Source of the DNA: Nocardia acididurans
GTDB lineage: Bacteria; Actinomycetota; Actinomycetes; Mycobacteriales; Mycobacteriaceae
Assembly (NCBI RefSeq): GCF_016741815.1
Contig: NZ_JAERRJ010000018.1
Span: forward strand, 60,915 to 124,914
DNA: 64,000 bases
Reading direction: 5' to 3'
Positions 33,637 to 41,867 of the stretch are shown piece after piece. A program made the translations under genes and the position numbers. The notes beneath the pieces were generated by a model, which made no database searches, had not been told where the DNA came from, and worked only from the letters and a program-made list of their open reading frames with translations. Numbering within the stretch: the stretch's first letter is position 1; each line of letters begins with the position of its first letter.

Positions 33637-35505
33637 TCAGGTTCCGCCGTGCGCGGCGAGTGCGCGGACGGCGGCTTCGGCCTGGGCATAGGCTGCGGCC
33701 GCGAGTCGTTCCAGCAGTGCCAGTTTCAATTCCGGCGCCTGACTGGTGAGGAGATCGAATTTCTCCGGTGGCAGGACGGCCAGCCGCACCGTGGTTTCGG
33801 CGTAGGCGGCATTGGCGAAGCGGACGCCGACGAGCATGGGGACCTCGCCGAAGGACATACCCGCCGAGAGCGTGACCAGGCGGTGGCGGCGGCCCGCGCG
33901 GTCGTCGAAGGTGAAGCGGGCGCGGCCGTCGAGGATGAGGAACAGTCCGGAGCGGGGGCTGTCGCGGGCGACGATGAGTTCGCCGCGGGCGACCGTGCGG
34001 ATCTCGAATTCCTTGGCCAGTTCCAGTCTTTCGTCTTCGGGCAGGGCGGCCAGGGCCGGGTGCTGTTCCACGCGCAGGGCGGCGGGCGGGTGCACTCCCG
34101 CCGGGCGATACGTGTCCAGGACGAGGTTCTCGCACCATTCGGCCGCCGCGTCCCGATCGGCGAAGACGCGTCCGCGCGGATCGTCCGGGTCCAGGCTGGA
34201 GGCCATATGCCCGAGTTTGGCGTCCGGATCCACCAGTGCCACACGGGTTCCGGCGGCGGCCAGCTCGGTTTGCAGATCGTTGAGCATGCGCACCGCGACC
34301 GGGGCGACATCGCCGACTTCGCGCACATCCAGGACGAGCGCCTCGAGTTTCCCGGGTGTGTCCTCGACCGCGCGCACCGTGGATTCCGCGCCCGCGAACA
34401 GCAGGTCGCCGTGCAGTTCGAATATGCGCGCCTGTTCGCCGAATTGTCCGAGCACGGCCAGTTCATCGGCGTCCCGCCGCAGCCGCGAGGGCGCGTCGGT
34501 CACCGTGTACGCGGCGCGGATCGCGGTGTGCGCGGCCCGCGTCACATGCAGGAAGTGCAGCCCGAGCCGATTCGACAGCTCCCGGCAGGCTTTCACCCCG
34601 CGCACGCTGCTGCCGTGCGCGTCCAGGCGCGGCGAGTACACCGCGATGCCGATCTGGCCGGGCAGTACGGCCAGAATGCCGCCGCCCACACCGCTTTTCG
34701 CGGGCAGCCCGACGGTGGTCACCCAGTCTCCGGCGGCGTCGTACATGCCGCAGGTGGTCATGACCGACAGCACCTGTTCGACGAGGGGGCGCGACAGCGC
34801 GCGTTCCCCGGTCACCGGATTGAGGCCGTTGTTGGCGAGGGTGGCCGCCATCATGGCCAGATCTCGGCAGGTCACGTCGAGGGAGCACTGCCGGAAGTAC
34901 CGATCCACCGCCTCATCCGGGTCGATGTCGATGATCCCCGCACCCCGCAGCAGATATCCGATGGCCCGATTCCGGTACCCCGTCCGCGCTTCCGACGCGT
35001 ACACGGCCTCGTTCATCGTCAGCTCGCGTCCGGCGAACCGGCTGTAGCTCCGCCGAATCCGGGCGAACCGGTCGGCGGCATCGCGCCCCTCGATCAGCGA
35101 GGCCGCCGCGATCGCCCCCGCGTTGATCATCGGATTCCGGGGCCGCTGTGTCTTCGGATCCAGACTGATCTCGTTGAACGGCTCCCCGGTCGGCTCCACG
35201 TCGATGCGCTCGGCGACCGCCGCCACACCCCGGTCGGCGAGCGCCAGCGCGTAGGTGAACGGTTTGGAGATCGACTGAATCGTGAAGGCCGTCTCCAGAT
35301 CCCCGCTGCCGTAGACCCGCCCATCGGCCGTAGCCAGGCAGATGCCGAACGAATCCGGTTGCACCGCCGCCAGTTCGGGAATGTAGTCGGCCAGATCACC
35401 CGAGGTATCACTCAGGCATATGCGATAAACCTCATCGACTATGCGAGCGACCACCCCGTTTCCGGCGGGAGCAGGGCCATTGGCGGCCGAATCGACTGGG
35501 CCCAT
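33637..35505 (-). CDS. glsA: glutaminase with STAS and cyclic-nucleotide-binding domains
   Basis: 622 residues in three parts. Residues 15-320: serine-type glutaminase, with S78-x-x-K81 in IQSISKPFTYAL, and NPMINAGAIAAASLI; it converts glutamine to glutamate and ammonia. Residues about 345-450: STAS domain (IFELHGDLLFAGAESTVRAV then ALVLDVREVGDVAPVAV). Residues about 470-605: cNMP-binding barrel (FEIRTVARGELIVARDSPRS and FLILDGRARFTFDD). Control by a nucleotide ligand is inferred. TACAGT six nt before the ATG marks a leaderless start and excludes the long frame further upstream, which is antisense to dxs. Confidence 0.93.
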   Translation of the reverse strand: MGPVDSAANGPAPAGNGVVARIVDEVYRICLSDTSGDLADYIPELAAVQPDSFGICLATADGRVYGSGDLETAFTIQSISKPFTYALALADRGVAAVAERIDVEPTGEPFNEISLDPKTQRPRNPMINAGAIAAASLIEGRDAADRFARIRRSYSRFAGRELTMNEAVYASEARTGYRNRAIGYLLRGAGIIDIDPDEAVDRYFRQCSLDVTCRDLAMMAATLANNGLNPVTGERALSRPLVEQVLSVMTTCGMYDAAGDWVTTVGLPAKSGVGGGILAVLPGQIGIAVYSPRLDAHGSSVRGVKACRELSNRLGLHFLHVTRAAHTAIRAAYTVTDAPSRLRRDADELAVLGQFGEQARIFELHGDLLFAGAESTVRAVEDTPGKLEALVLDVREVGDVAPVAVRMLNDLQTELAAAGTRVALVDPDAKLGHMASSLDPDDPRGRVFADRDAAAEWCENLVLDTYRPAGVHPPAALRVEQHPALAALPEDERLELAKEFEIRTVARGELIVARDSPRSGLFLILDGRARFTFDDRAGRRHRLVTLSAGMSFGEVPMLVGVRFANAAYAETTVRLAVLPPEKFDLLTSQAPELKLALLERLAAAAYAQAEAAVRALAAHGGT

Positions 35506-35511
35506 CAGGCC

Positions 35512-35517
35512 ACTGTA
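35512..35517 (-). promoter_or_regulatory. -10 box of leaderless glsA mRNA (TACAGT)
   Basis: TANNNT hexamer with 6-nt spacer to the ATG at 35505. It decides the start. Confidence 0.6.
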
Positions 35518-35586
35518 TCCGGGTATCGTGTGGGCACTGTCACATTGGACGCCGATGTCGCAGGTGGTGTTCCATTCCTGGCGATC

Positions 35587-35611
35587 GAGCCCACTACGGG
35601 CTCCGTAGACT
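35587..35611 (+). promoter_or_regulatory. dxs promoter: dyad plus TAGACT -10 box
   Basis: GAGCCC and GGGCTC around 5 nt (35587-35603) abut a TAGACT -10 box (35606-35611). Transcription would start near 35618, giving a leader of about 32 nt with GGAGGG before the GTG. The dyad position suits a repressor. Confidence 0.5.
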
Positions 35612-35649
35612 GTTGCAAACATAGGAGTTTTCCGGAGGGAGCAATAGCC

Positions 35650-37590
35650 GTGGGAGTGCTTTCCCGGGTCGACACGCCCGAGGACCTGCGCCGGCTGTCG
35701 GCACCGGAGTTGAGCGAGTTGGCCGAGGAGATTCGCGAGTTCCTGGTGCGGAAGGTTTCCGCGACGGGCGGTCACCTCGGGCCGAATCTCGGCGTCGTGG
35801 AGCTGACCATCGCACTGCACCGGATCTTCGACTCGCCCGCCGACCCGATCATTTTCGATACCGGGCATCAGGCGTACGTGCACAAGATCCTGACCGGCCG
35901 CAAGGACGGTTTCGACGACCTGCGCAAGCAGGGGGGACTGTCCGGGTATCCGTGCCGCGCCGAGAGCGCGCACGACTGGGTGGAGTCCTCGCACGCCTCG
36001 GCGTCGCTGTCGTATGCCGACGGGCTGGCGAAGGCGTTCGCGCTGACCCGGCAGAAGCGGCATGTGGTGGCCGTCGTCGGTGACGGCGCGCTCACCGGCG
36101 GCATGTGCTGGGAGGCGTTGAACAATATCGCCGCCGGGCAGGACCGGTCGGTGGTGATCGTGGTCAACGACAACGGCCGCTCGTACGCGCCGACCATCGG
36201 CGGCCTGGCCGACCGGCTGGCCGGGCTGCGCATGCAGCCCGCCTACGAGCACGCGCTCGACGCCACCAAGCGGATCGTGCAGAGCATTCCGCGCGTGGGG
36301 GATTCGGCGTATTCGATGCTGCACGCCATCAAGACCGGCATCAAGGACGCGGTGTCGCCGCAGGAGCTGTTCGGCGATATCGGGCTCAAATACGTGGGAC
36401 CGGTGGACGGGCACGACACCGTGGCCCTCGAATCGGCGCTGCGCCGCGCCAAGGATTTCGGTGGCCCGGTCGTGGTGCACGTGGTCACGCAGAAGGGCCG
36501 CGGCTACAAACCGGCCGAGGATCACGAGGCCGATCAGATGCACGCCATCGGCCGTATCGATCCCTTGACCGGTGAAGCGGTGGGATCGAGTGCGAAGAGC
36601 TGGACCTCGGTGTTCTCCGAGGAGCTCATCGCGCACGCCGAGCAGCGGGACGAGATCGTCGCCATCACCGCCGCCATGCCGGGACCGACCGGACTGTCGG
36701 CGTTCGGAAAACGCTTCCCGGAGCGCATGTTCGACGTGGGTATCGCCGAGCAGCACGCGGTGACCTCCGCGGCGGGTATGGCGCTGGGTGGCCTGCATCC
36801 GGTGGTCGCCATCTACTCGACCTTCCTGAACCGCGCCTTCGATCAGCTGCTCATGGACGTCGCGCTGCTGAAACTGCCGGTGACGCTGGTGCTCGACCGC
36901 GCGGGTATCACCGGTGACGACGGCGCATCGCACAACGGCATGTGGGATCTGTCGGTGCTGGGCATCATCCCGGGTATCCGGGTGGCCGCGCCGCGCGATG
37001 CCGCAACCCTGCGCGAGGAGCTGGGGGAGGCGCTGCACATCAGTGACGGCCCCACCGCCATCCGCTTCCCGAAAGGCACTGTCACCGAGGAGATCTCGGC
37101 GGTGGAGCGGTTCGACGGCGTGGATGTGCTGCGCATGCCCGACGCCGAGAACGCCTCGGCCGGTTCGGTACACGCGGATGTGCTGCTGGTCGCGGTCGGC
37201 GCGTTCGCCGATCTGGCCTTGAAGGTGGCGAATCTGCTGGAGGCCGAAGGCGTTTCGGTGACGGTCATCGATCCGCGCTGGGTGCTGCCGGTGTCGGACA
37301 CGGTGGTGAAGCTGGCCGAGAACTACCGCCTGGTGGTGACTCTGGAGGACAGCGGCCTGCACGGCGGTATCGGTTCCACCGTGTCCGCGCGGCTGCGTGC
37401 CGCGGGTCTCGATGTGCCGACACGCGATTTCGGTGTGCCGCAACGGTTCCTGGATCACGCCTCGCGCGGGCAGATCCATCAGGAACTCGGGCTCACTCCC
37501 GGCGAGGTGGCGCAGCGGATCCACGGCTGGCTCGGCGACTCCGCCGGCGCCGAGGCCGCCGCGCACGAACTGGCCGAGGCCGCCGAGTAG
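35650..37590 (+). CDS. dxs: 1-deoxy-D-xylulose-5-phosphate synthase
   Basis: 646 residues. Thiamin-diphosphate enzyme joining pyruvate and glyceraldehyde-3-phosphate, first step of the MEP route to isoprenoids. Domains: N-terminal ThDP domain (SATGGHLGPNLGVVELTIAL, DTGHQAYVHKILTGR, GDGALTGGMCWEALNNI), transketolase pyrimidine domain (RMFDVGIAEQHAVTSAAGMA, DRAGITGDDGASHNG) and C-terminal domain (LEDSGLHGGIGSTVSARL). GTG start has GGAGGG twelve nt upstream. Positional match to dxs1 (Rv2682c). Confidence 0.98.
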   Translation: MGVLSRVDTPEDLRRLSAPELSELAEEIREFLVRKVSATGGHLGPNLGVVELTIALHRIFDSPADPIIFDTGHQAYVHKILTGRKDGFDDLRKQGGLSGYPCRAESAHDWVESSHASASLSYADGLAKAFALTRQKRHVVAVVGDGALTGGMCWEALNNIAAGQDRSVVIVVNDNGRSYAPTIGGLADRLAGLRMQPAYEHALDATKRIVQSIPRVGDSAYSMLHAIKTGIKDAVSPQELFGDIGLKYVGPVDGHDTVALESALRRAKDFGGPVVVHVVTQKGRGYKPAEDHEADQMHAIGRIDPLTGEAVGSSAKSWTSVFSEELIAHAEQRDEIVAITAAMPGPTGLSAFGKRFPERMFDVGIAEQHAVTSAAGMALGGLHPVVAIYSTFLNRAFDQLLMDVALLKLPVTLVLDRAGITGDDGASHNGMWDLSVLGIIPGIRVAAPRDAATLREELGEALHISDGPTAIRFPKGTVTEEISAVERFDGVDVLRMPDAENASAGSVHADVLLVAVGAFADLALKVANLLEAEGVSVTVIDPRWVLPVSDTVVKLAENYRLVVTLEDSGLHGGIGSTVSARLRAAGLDVPTRDFGVPQRFLDHASRGQIHQELGLTPGEVAQRIHGWLGDSAGAEAAAHELAEAAE

Positions 37591-37599
37591 GTTTCCCTT

Positions 37600-37642
37600 C
37601 GGAAGCGGGCCGTCGATCTTCGGATCGGCGGCCCGCTTTCCG
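37600..37642 (+). terminator. dxs terminator
   Basis: GGAAGCGGGCCG pairs with CGGCCCGCTTTCC, with an inner CGAT/ATCG stem, starting 10 bp after the dxs stop. Confidence 0.8.
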
Positions 37643-37672
37643 TATACGGCGTCCCGTATCTCGCGTACTTTC

Positions 37673-37686
37673 TAGAACAAGTTGCA
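37673..37686 (+). promoter_or_regulatory. KstR-like operator (TnnAACnnGTTnnA)
   Basis: The bases TAGAACAAGTTGCA match the palindromic TnnAACnnGTTnnA consensus of the KstR TetR-type repressor at every fixed position. It lies 23 bp before the ATG of an enoyl-CoA hydratase gene, the kind of gene KstR controls. One site by chance in 64 kb is possible. Confidence 0.45.
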
Positions 37687-37708
37687 GTTTTCTGGTTCAG
37701 GAGTCCGC

Positions 37709-38512
37709 ATGTCCTTCGTGCTCGTCGACAAGCCACGCCCGCATATCGCGCTGGTCACCCTCAACCGGCCCGACCGGATGAACGCCATGGCCTTCGACGT
37801 CATGGTCCCCCTGCGCGAGACGCTGGAAGCGGTGGCCGCCGACAACGACGTGCGAGTCGTGGTCCTCACGGGTGCGGGTCACGGCTTCTGCTCCGGCGCG
37901 GATCTCACGCATTCCGGCCGCGTGCCCGGCGTCGAGGGGCTCACCAAGACCAGCGTCGCCCGCCGCTCCATGGAGCTGCTCAACAACGTCATGCTGACCA
38001 TCCGCCGCATGCATCAGCCGGTCATCTCCGCCATCAACGGCGCGGCCATCGGCGGCGGCCTGTGCCTGGCCGTCGGCACCGATATCCGCATCGCCTCGGA
38101 GGACGCCTACTTCCGGGCCGCGGGCATCAACAACGGCCTGACCTCGGCCGAACTGGGCATCAGCTATCTGCTGCCGCGCGCCATCGGCACCACCCGAGCC
38201 AACGAGATCATGCTCACCGGCCGCGACGTGGACGCCGCGGAAGCCGAACGCATCGGCCTGGTGTCGCGGGTCGTCCCCGCCGACAAACTGCTCGAGGCCG
38301 CCTACGACACCGCCGACCAGATCATCCGCTGGAGCCGGGTCGGCACCGAACTCACCAAGCGCATGCTGTGGTCGGGGCTGGAGGCGGGCAGCTACGAATC
38401 CCATATGCAGCACGAGGGCACCGCGCAGCTCTACGTCCGCCTCACCACCGACAACTTCGACGAGGCCATGCGCGCCCGGAAGGACCGCCGCCCACCGGTT
38501 TTCGAGGACTGA
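37709..38512 (+). CDS. enoyl-CoA hydratase/isomerase family protein
   Basis: 267 residues of the crotonase fold. Motifs: VALVTLNRPDRMNAM-type start (IALVTLNRPDRMNAMAFDVM), oxyanion-hole Gly in GHGFCSGADL, AINGAAIGGGLCLAVGTDIR, and INNGLTSAELGISYLLPRAI with the catalytic-region Glu. Hydrates trans-2-enoyl-CoA in beta-oxidation, but the family is broad. ATG at 37709 has AGGAG eight nt upstream; a frame from 37682 adds nine unlikely residues. Mycobacteria carry echA15 in this same neighbourhood, so it may be that ortholog. Confidence 0.9.
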   Translation: MSFVLVDKPRPHIALVTLNRPDRMNAMAFDVMVPLRETLEAVAADNDVRVVVLTGAGHGFCSGADLTHSGRVPGVEGLTKTSVARRSMELLNNVMLTIRRMHQPVISAINGAAIGGGLCLAVGTDIRIASEDAYFRAAGINNGLTSAELGISYLLPRAIGTTRANEIMLTGRDVDAAEAERIGLVSRVVPADKLLEAAYDTADQIIRWSRVGTELTKRMLWSGLEAGSYESHMQHEGTAQLYVRLTTDNFDEAMRARKDRRPPVFED

Positions 38513-38540
38513 CGCCGCGCCGGTTCGCCAGGGCCGCGAC

Positions 38541-39728
38541 TCAGCAGCTGGTCTTCGGCTCGCCGCGGGTCGACGTGGTCGGGCAGCGGGCCTTGTCCTT
38601 GCTCAACTTGGCGTTGGTATCCCAGCTGCGCACCAGATCGTCGGCCGCGGCCCGGCCCAGGATCGGGCGCGTGGTGAGCCGCGATTCGATCCGCGCGCCG
38701 GGGCCGACCGCGAACGCGCAGGACACGGTCGTGGTGCCCGCGCCCGGCATCTCCACGATGCCGGAGCAGTCGGGCCGGTCCAGGGGAGTGCCGTCGATGG
38801 TGAGCTCCAGCTGATACGCCACGAAGATGGTGTCCACCGGCAGCGTCACGCCCGGCAGCGTGACCTTCACGAACGGTTTCGGCGTGCTGGTCAGCGTGGC
38901 GACGGCACTGCACCGCGGCCCGCAGGGCGTACTCCATCCGCTGTCGGAGACGACCTGGGTCTCCAGATTGGAGGCGTCGTCGAGGATGGAGACGGTCGTG
39001 CGCAGATTGCTGTACAGCTGCGCCACCGCCACCGTGTCCATCCGGGTCACGCGGACGTCGAAGGTCGGATCGACCACCCGCACGACATGATTCGAGGCCA
39101 CATAGGTCGTGACGGCGCCGCTGACCACACCCGTCGCCGACGCCCCGTCGATGGTCGCGGTCGGCCCGGTATCCACCGGAATCCGGTTGTCCGCGTTCGG
39201 ATCCAGTCCGCGCCCCAGGGTCGACGGCAGCAGCTCGGCCACCACATCGACCTCGAACAGATACGACGTCTGCAGAATCTGCCGACCGGCCGACCCGGTG
39301 GCGCCCTCCTCGCTGAATCCGAGCGCCAGCAACGCTTCCCGGCCGCCCTGCACGAAGGTCTTGCCGCCGGCCCGCAGATACTTCAGCGTCGTCCCGGGCT
39401 CGAATTCGATGGTCCCGGAAGCATCTCCGGTATTCGTCACCCGCAGGTCGAGCCCGGCGCTCTGCCCGTTCTTCCCCGTGAACCGCCCGACGTAGTGGGC
39501 CCCGGCCGCGTTGATCAGTTCCAGCCGGGCGACCCGAAGTTCTTCTCGCGCAACCTCGGCCGGTGTCCGCGTGGGCCTGCCCACCACCAGCCACACCGCC
39601 GCCGCGGCCACCGTCATGACCAGTACGAACACCAGCGCGACCCAGGGCCATCGCCGTCGTGGCACCGTTTCCGCGGCCACCGGCTCCGCCACGGTCTCAC
39701 CCGTGTCAGTCCCAGACGCCATCCCCAC
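38541..39728 (-). CDS. membrane-anchored hypothetical protein
   Basis: 395 residues. A 24-residue cytosolic tail, one helix (WPWVALVFVLVMTVAAAAVWLVV, about 27-49), and a large outside domain of beta-rich character. Outside cysteines occur as pairs: PCGPRC near 265, one Cys in DRPDCSGIVEM, one in TVSCAFAVG, and two near the end (KARCPTT and a final Cys), which suggests disulfides. Middle words: HYVGRFTGKNGQSAGLDLRV, a layout like LppX/LprG-type lipid-binding folds, but I do not claim membership. Start may be the ATG two codons later (39722). Confidence 0.8.
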   Translation of the reverse strand: MGMASGTDTGETVAEPVAAETVPRRRWPWVALVFVLVMTVAAAAVWLVVGRPTRTPAEVAREELRVARLELINAAGAHYVGRFTGKNGQSAGLDLRVTNTGDASGTIEFEPGTTLKYLRAGGKTFVQGGREALLALGFSEEGATGSAGRQILQTSYLFEVDVVAELLPSTLGRGLDPNADNRIPVDTGPTATIDGASATGVVSGAVTTYVASNHVVRVVDPTFDVRVTRMDTVAVAQLYSNLRTTVSILDDASNLETQVVSDSGWSTPCGPRCSAVATLTSTPKPFVKVTLPGVTLPVDTIFVAYQLELTIDGTPLDRPDCSGIVEMPGAGTTTVSCAFAVGPGARIESRLTTRPILGRAAADDLVRSWDTNAKLSKDKARCPTTSTRGEPKTSC

Positions 39729-39873
39729 CCCTCTTCAGCAAACCTCTTGTGACTCAGACGCGAGGCACTATATGGCCACCCCCGCAAACCCGGCAAACCG
39801 AACGAAACGCATGTATGTGGCGGGCGTGCGTGGGATGGTCGAGGTGGCGAGGCCGCGCCGAGTGGAGGATGCG

Positions 39874-40713
39874 ATGAACGCAGCGAAGCGACGAGAACTG
39901 GTGTCGGGCAAGGTGGTCGCCGTCACCGGCGGAGCCCGGGGGATAGGCTTCGCCACCGCGCGCGCCGCCCGCGACGCCGGAGCCCGGGTGGTGATCGGCG
40001 ATATCGACACCGTCGCGGTGGACAAGGCCGCGGCCGACCTGGACGTGCCCGCCTTCCCCCTCGACGTCACCAACAGCGCCGCCTTCACCACCTTCCTCGA
40101 CGCCGTCGAATCAACCTGCGGCGCAGTCGATGTCCTGATCAACAATGCCGGCATCATGCCGGTCGGCCCGGCCGACGCCGTCCCCGACACCGAGGCGGCC
40201 CGCTGTATCGACGTCAACCTGCACGGCGTCATGCTGGGCACGAAGCTGGCCCTGCGCCGCATGCTGCCGCGCGGCCACGGCCAGATCATCAATATCGCCT
40301 CGATCGCCGGCGTCACCCCCGCCCCCGGCCTGGCCCTCTACAACGCCAGCAAAGCCGGCGTGGTCGCCTTCACCGAGGCGACCCGCATGGAGGTGCGCGA
40401 CCGCGGCATCCAGGTCGGCGCGGTCCTGCCCTCCTTCACCGCCACCGAATTGGTCTCCGGCACAAGCACACCCAGAGGCCAGCGCGCCCTGGATCCCGCC
40501 GAGGTCGCCGCCGGTGTCGTGGACATGATCGCCCGCCCCCGCCCGCAACTCACCGTCCCGCGCGCTCTGGCCTTCACCGTCCGCCTCAGCACCCTCTACC
40601 CCGACCGCTTCAAACGCGCGATCTACCACCGCTTCGGCGTCGACTCGATTTTCCTGAACGTGGACCGCGCCGCCCGCGCCGACTACGACGCCCGCATCCA
40701 CGGCAGCCCCTAG
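39874..40713 (+). CDS. short-chain dehydrogenase/reductase
   Basis: 279 residues. Rossmann loop VVAVTGGARGIGFATARAAR (TGxxxGIG), NNAG motif VLINNAGIMPVGP, and active site Ser...Y-x-x-x-K seen as INIASIAGVTP and ALYNASKAGVVAF. NAD(P)H-dependent oxidoreductase, substrate unknown. GGAGG precedes the ATG by nine nt; a GTG at 39901 would give a shorter version starting right at the first strand. Frames run far upstream but overlap the divergent membrane-protein gene. Confidence 0.9.
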   Translation: MNAAKRRELVSGKVVAVTGGARGIGFATARAARDAGARVVIGDIDTVAVDKAAADLDVPAFPLDVTNSAAFTTFLDAVESTCGAVDVLINNAGIMPVGPADAVPDTEAARCIDVNLHGVMLGTKLALRRMLPRGHGQIINIASIAGVTPAPGLALYNASKAGVVAFTEATRMEVRDRGIQVGAVLPSFTATELVSGTSTPRGQRALDPAEVAAGVVDMIARPRPQLTVPRALAFTVRLSTLYPDRFKRAIYHRFGVDSIFLNVDRAARADYDARIHGSP

Positions 40714-40723
40714 CTCGCCGGAC

Positions 40724-41164
40724 TCACCCGATCCGCTCGGCCAGCGCGACCATGATCCCCTCGGGTCCACGCAGGTAGCAGAGCCGGAAGAGATTCTCGA
40801 ACTGTCCCACCTCGCCCATGAGTTCGGCGCCGAGCGCGGACAGCCGGGCGATCACCTCGTCGATGTCGTCCACGGCGAACATGAGTCGGCGGATGCCCAG
40901 CGCGTTCGGCGGTGCGGGATGCGGTTCGGTCCGGATCGCCTGGGGCGACCGGAAACTCATCAGTTCGAGCTTGCTGTGACCGTCCGGCGTGCGCATCGTA
41001 GCGACATCGAGCTCCTGACTGTCCAGCCCGACGATCTTCGCGGCCCACGGCTCCGAGATCGCCATCCTGCCCTCGAGTTCCAGCCCGAGTTCGGCGAAGA
41101 ACGTGATGGCCGCATCGAGATCCTCGAGCACGATGCCCACATTGTCCATCCGTTGAACCGTCAT
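40724..41164 (-). CDS. VOC-superfamily (glyoxalase-like) protein
   Basis: 146 residues with two beta-alpha-beta-beta-beta halves: VQRMDNVGIVLEDLDAAITF in the first and LGIRRLMFAVDDIDEVIARL in the second, ending FENLFRLCYLRGPEGIMVAL with the last metal-ligand Glu. Metal-dependent dioxygenase, glyoxalase or resistance protein; which one is unclear. GGGGAG precedes the ATG at 41164. Convergent with the SDR gene, stops 10 bp apart. Confidence 0.9.
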   Translation of the reverse strand: MTVQRMDNVGIVLEDLDAAITFFAELGLELEGRMAISEPWAAKIVGLDSQELDVATMRTPDGHSKLELMSFRSPQAIRTEPHPAPPNALGIRRLMFAVDDIDEVIARLSALGAELMGEVGQFENLFRLCYLRGPEGIMVALAERIG

Positions 41165-41401
41165 CGCTGTTCTCCCCGCGTCGTCGGCCGCGCCTGTCAC
41201 GGCCCTTCATCGGATGGACGGAGCCACCGGCCGATTCTCGACATTCAACTCCGAAACGGTTCGTGAGGCAGTGCGGCGACGCCGGGCCGGACTGATCAGG
41301 AATGAAGAAGCGCTGATCGCTGGGTTGTAGCTAGTGTTTTCCGCATTGGAGACCGATCGGTGTGGTTACCGGGATGAGGGTCGATTTCGGAGGAGGGCGC
41401 A

Positions 41402-41824
41402 ATGACCTGGAGTAGGCGTATTCGGCAGTGGCATCGCTGGCTGGCCGTAGTTTTCTTGGCGACGGTCGTCTTCACCACGACCATGGTGGCGGTGGGCGGG
41501 CCGGAGTGGGCGGTGTACGTGCCGCTGCCGCCGCTGGCGTTGCTGCTTGTTTCCGGGCTGTCCATGGCCGTGCGGTGGTATCGCACGGGACGGCACCGCA
41601 AGCGTGCCGCGGCAGGGTGGGTGCGGCCGGTGCACCGGTGGGCGGGGATCATGCTCGCGGTGACGGTGCTGGCGACATTCGTCGCGCTGTCGCTGCCGGA
41701 CCCGCTGGTGTGGGTGTCCTACCTGCCGCTGCCTCCGCTGGCCGTGCTGGCGGTCACCGGGACGGTCATGCTGGTGCGGCCCCATCTGGCCAAGCGCCGC
41801 ACCGCCCGTGCGGCACTGGCCTGA
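41402..41824 (+). CDS. four-helix membrane protein with internal duplication
   Basis: 140 residues, four membrane helices in two similar halves. Half one has IRQWHRWLAVVFLATVV and VYVPLPPLALLLVSGL; half two has PVHRWAGIMLAVTVLATF and SYLPLPPLAVLAVTGT. The His-Arg-Trp at the start of each first helix and the LPPLA turn repeat about 70 residues apart. This suggests a duplicated two-helix unit; the paired histidines could hold heme as in small cytochrome b-like proteins, which is only speculation. GGAGGAGGG precedes the ATG. Confidence 0.8.
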   Translation: MTWSRRIRQWHRWLAVVFLATVVFTTTMVAVGGPEWAVYVPLPPLALLLVSGLSMAVRWYRTGRHRKRAAAGWVRPVHRWAGIMLAVTVLATFVALSLPDPLVWVSYLPLPPLAVLAVTGTVMLVRPHLAKRRTARAALA

Positions 41825-41867
41825 CTCCGTCCTGCTCGGCGGGAGTTGGATAGAGCCTGACTCGCGA

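Noticed and set aside
35506..37566. Open frame extending the glutaminase N-terminus by nearly 700 residues, antisense to dxs
   Set aside because: The glutaminase has its own leaderless start at 35505, and dxs on the other strand is certain.
39840..39900. GCAGCGAAGCG word before the SDR gene resembling the end of the 16.2-kb hairpin region
   Set aside because: Only about 11 bases are shared and no hairpin is formed, so it was not called a second copy.
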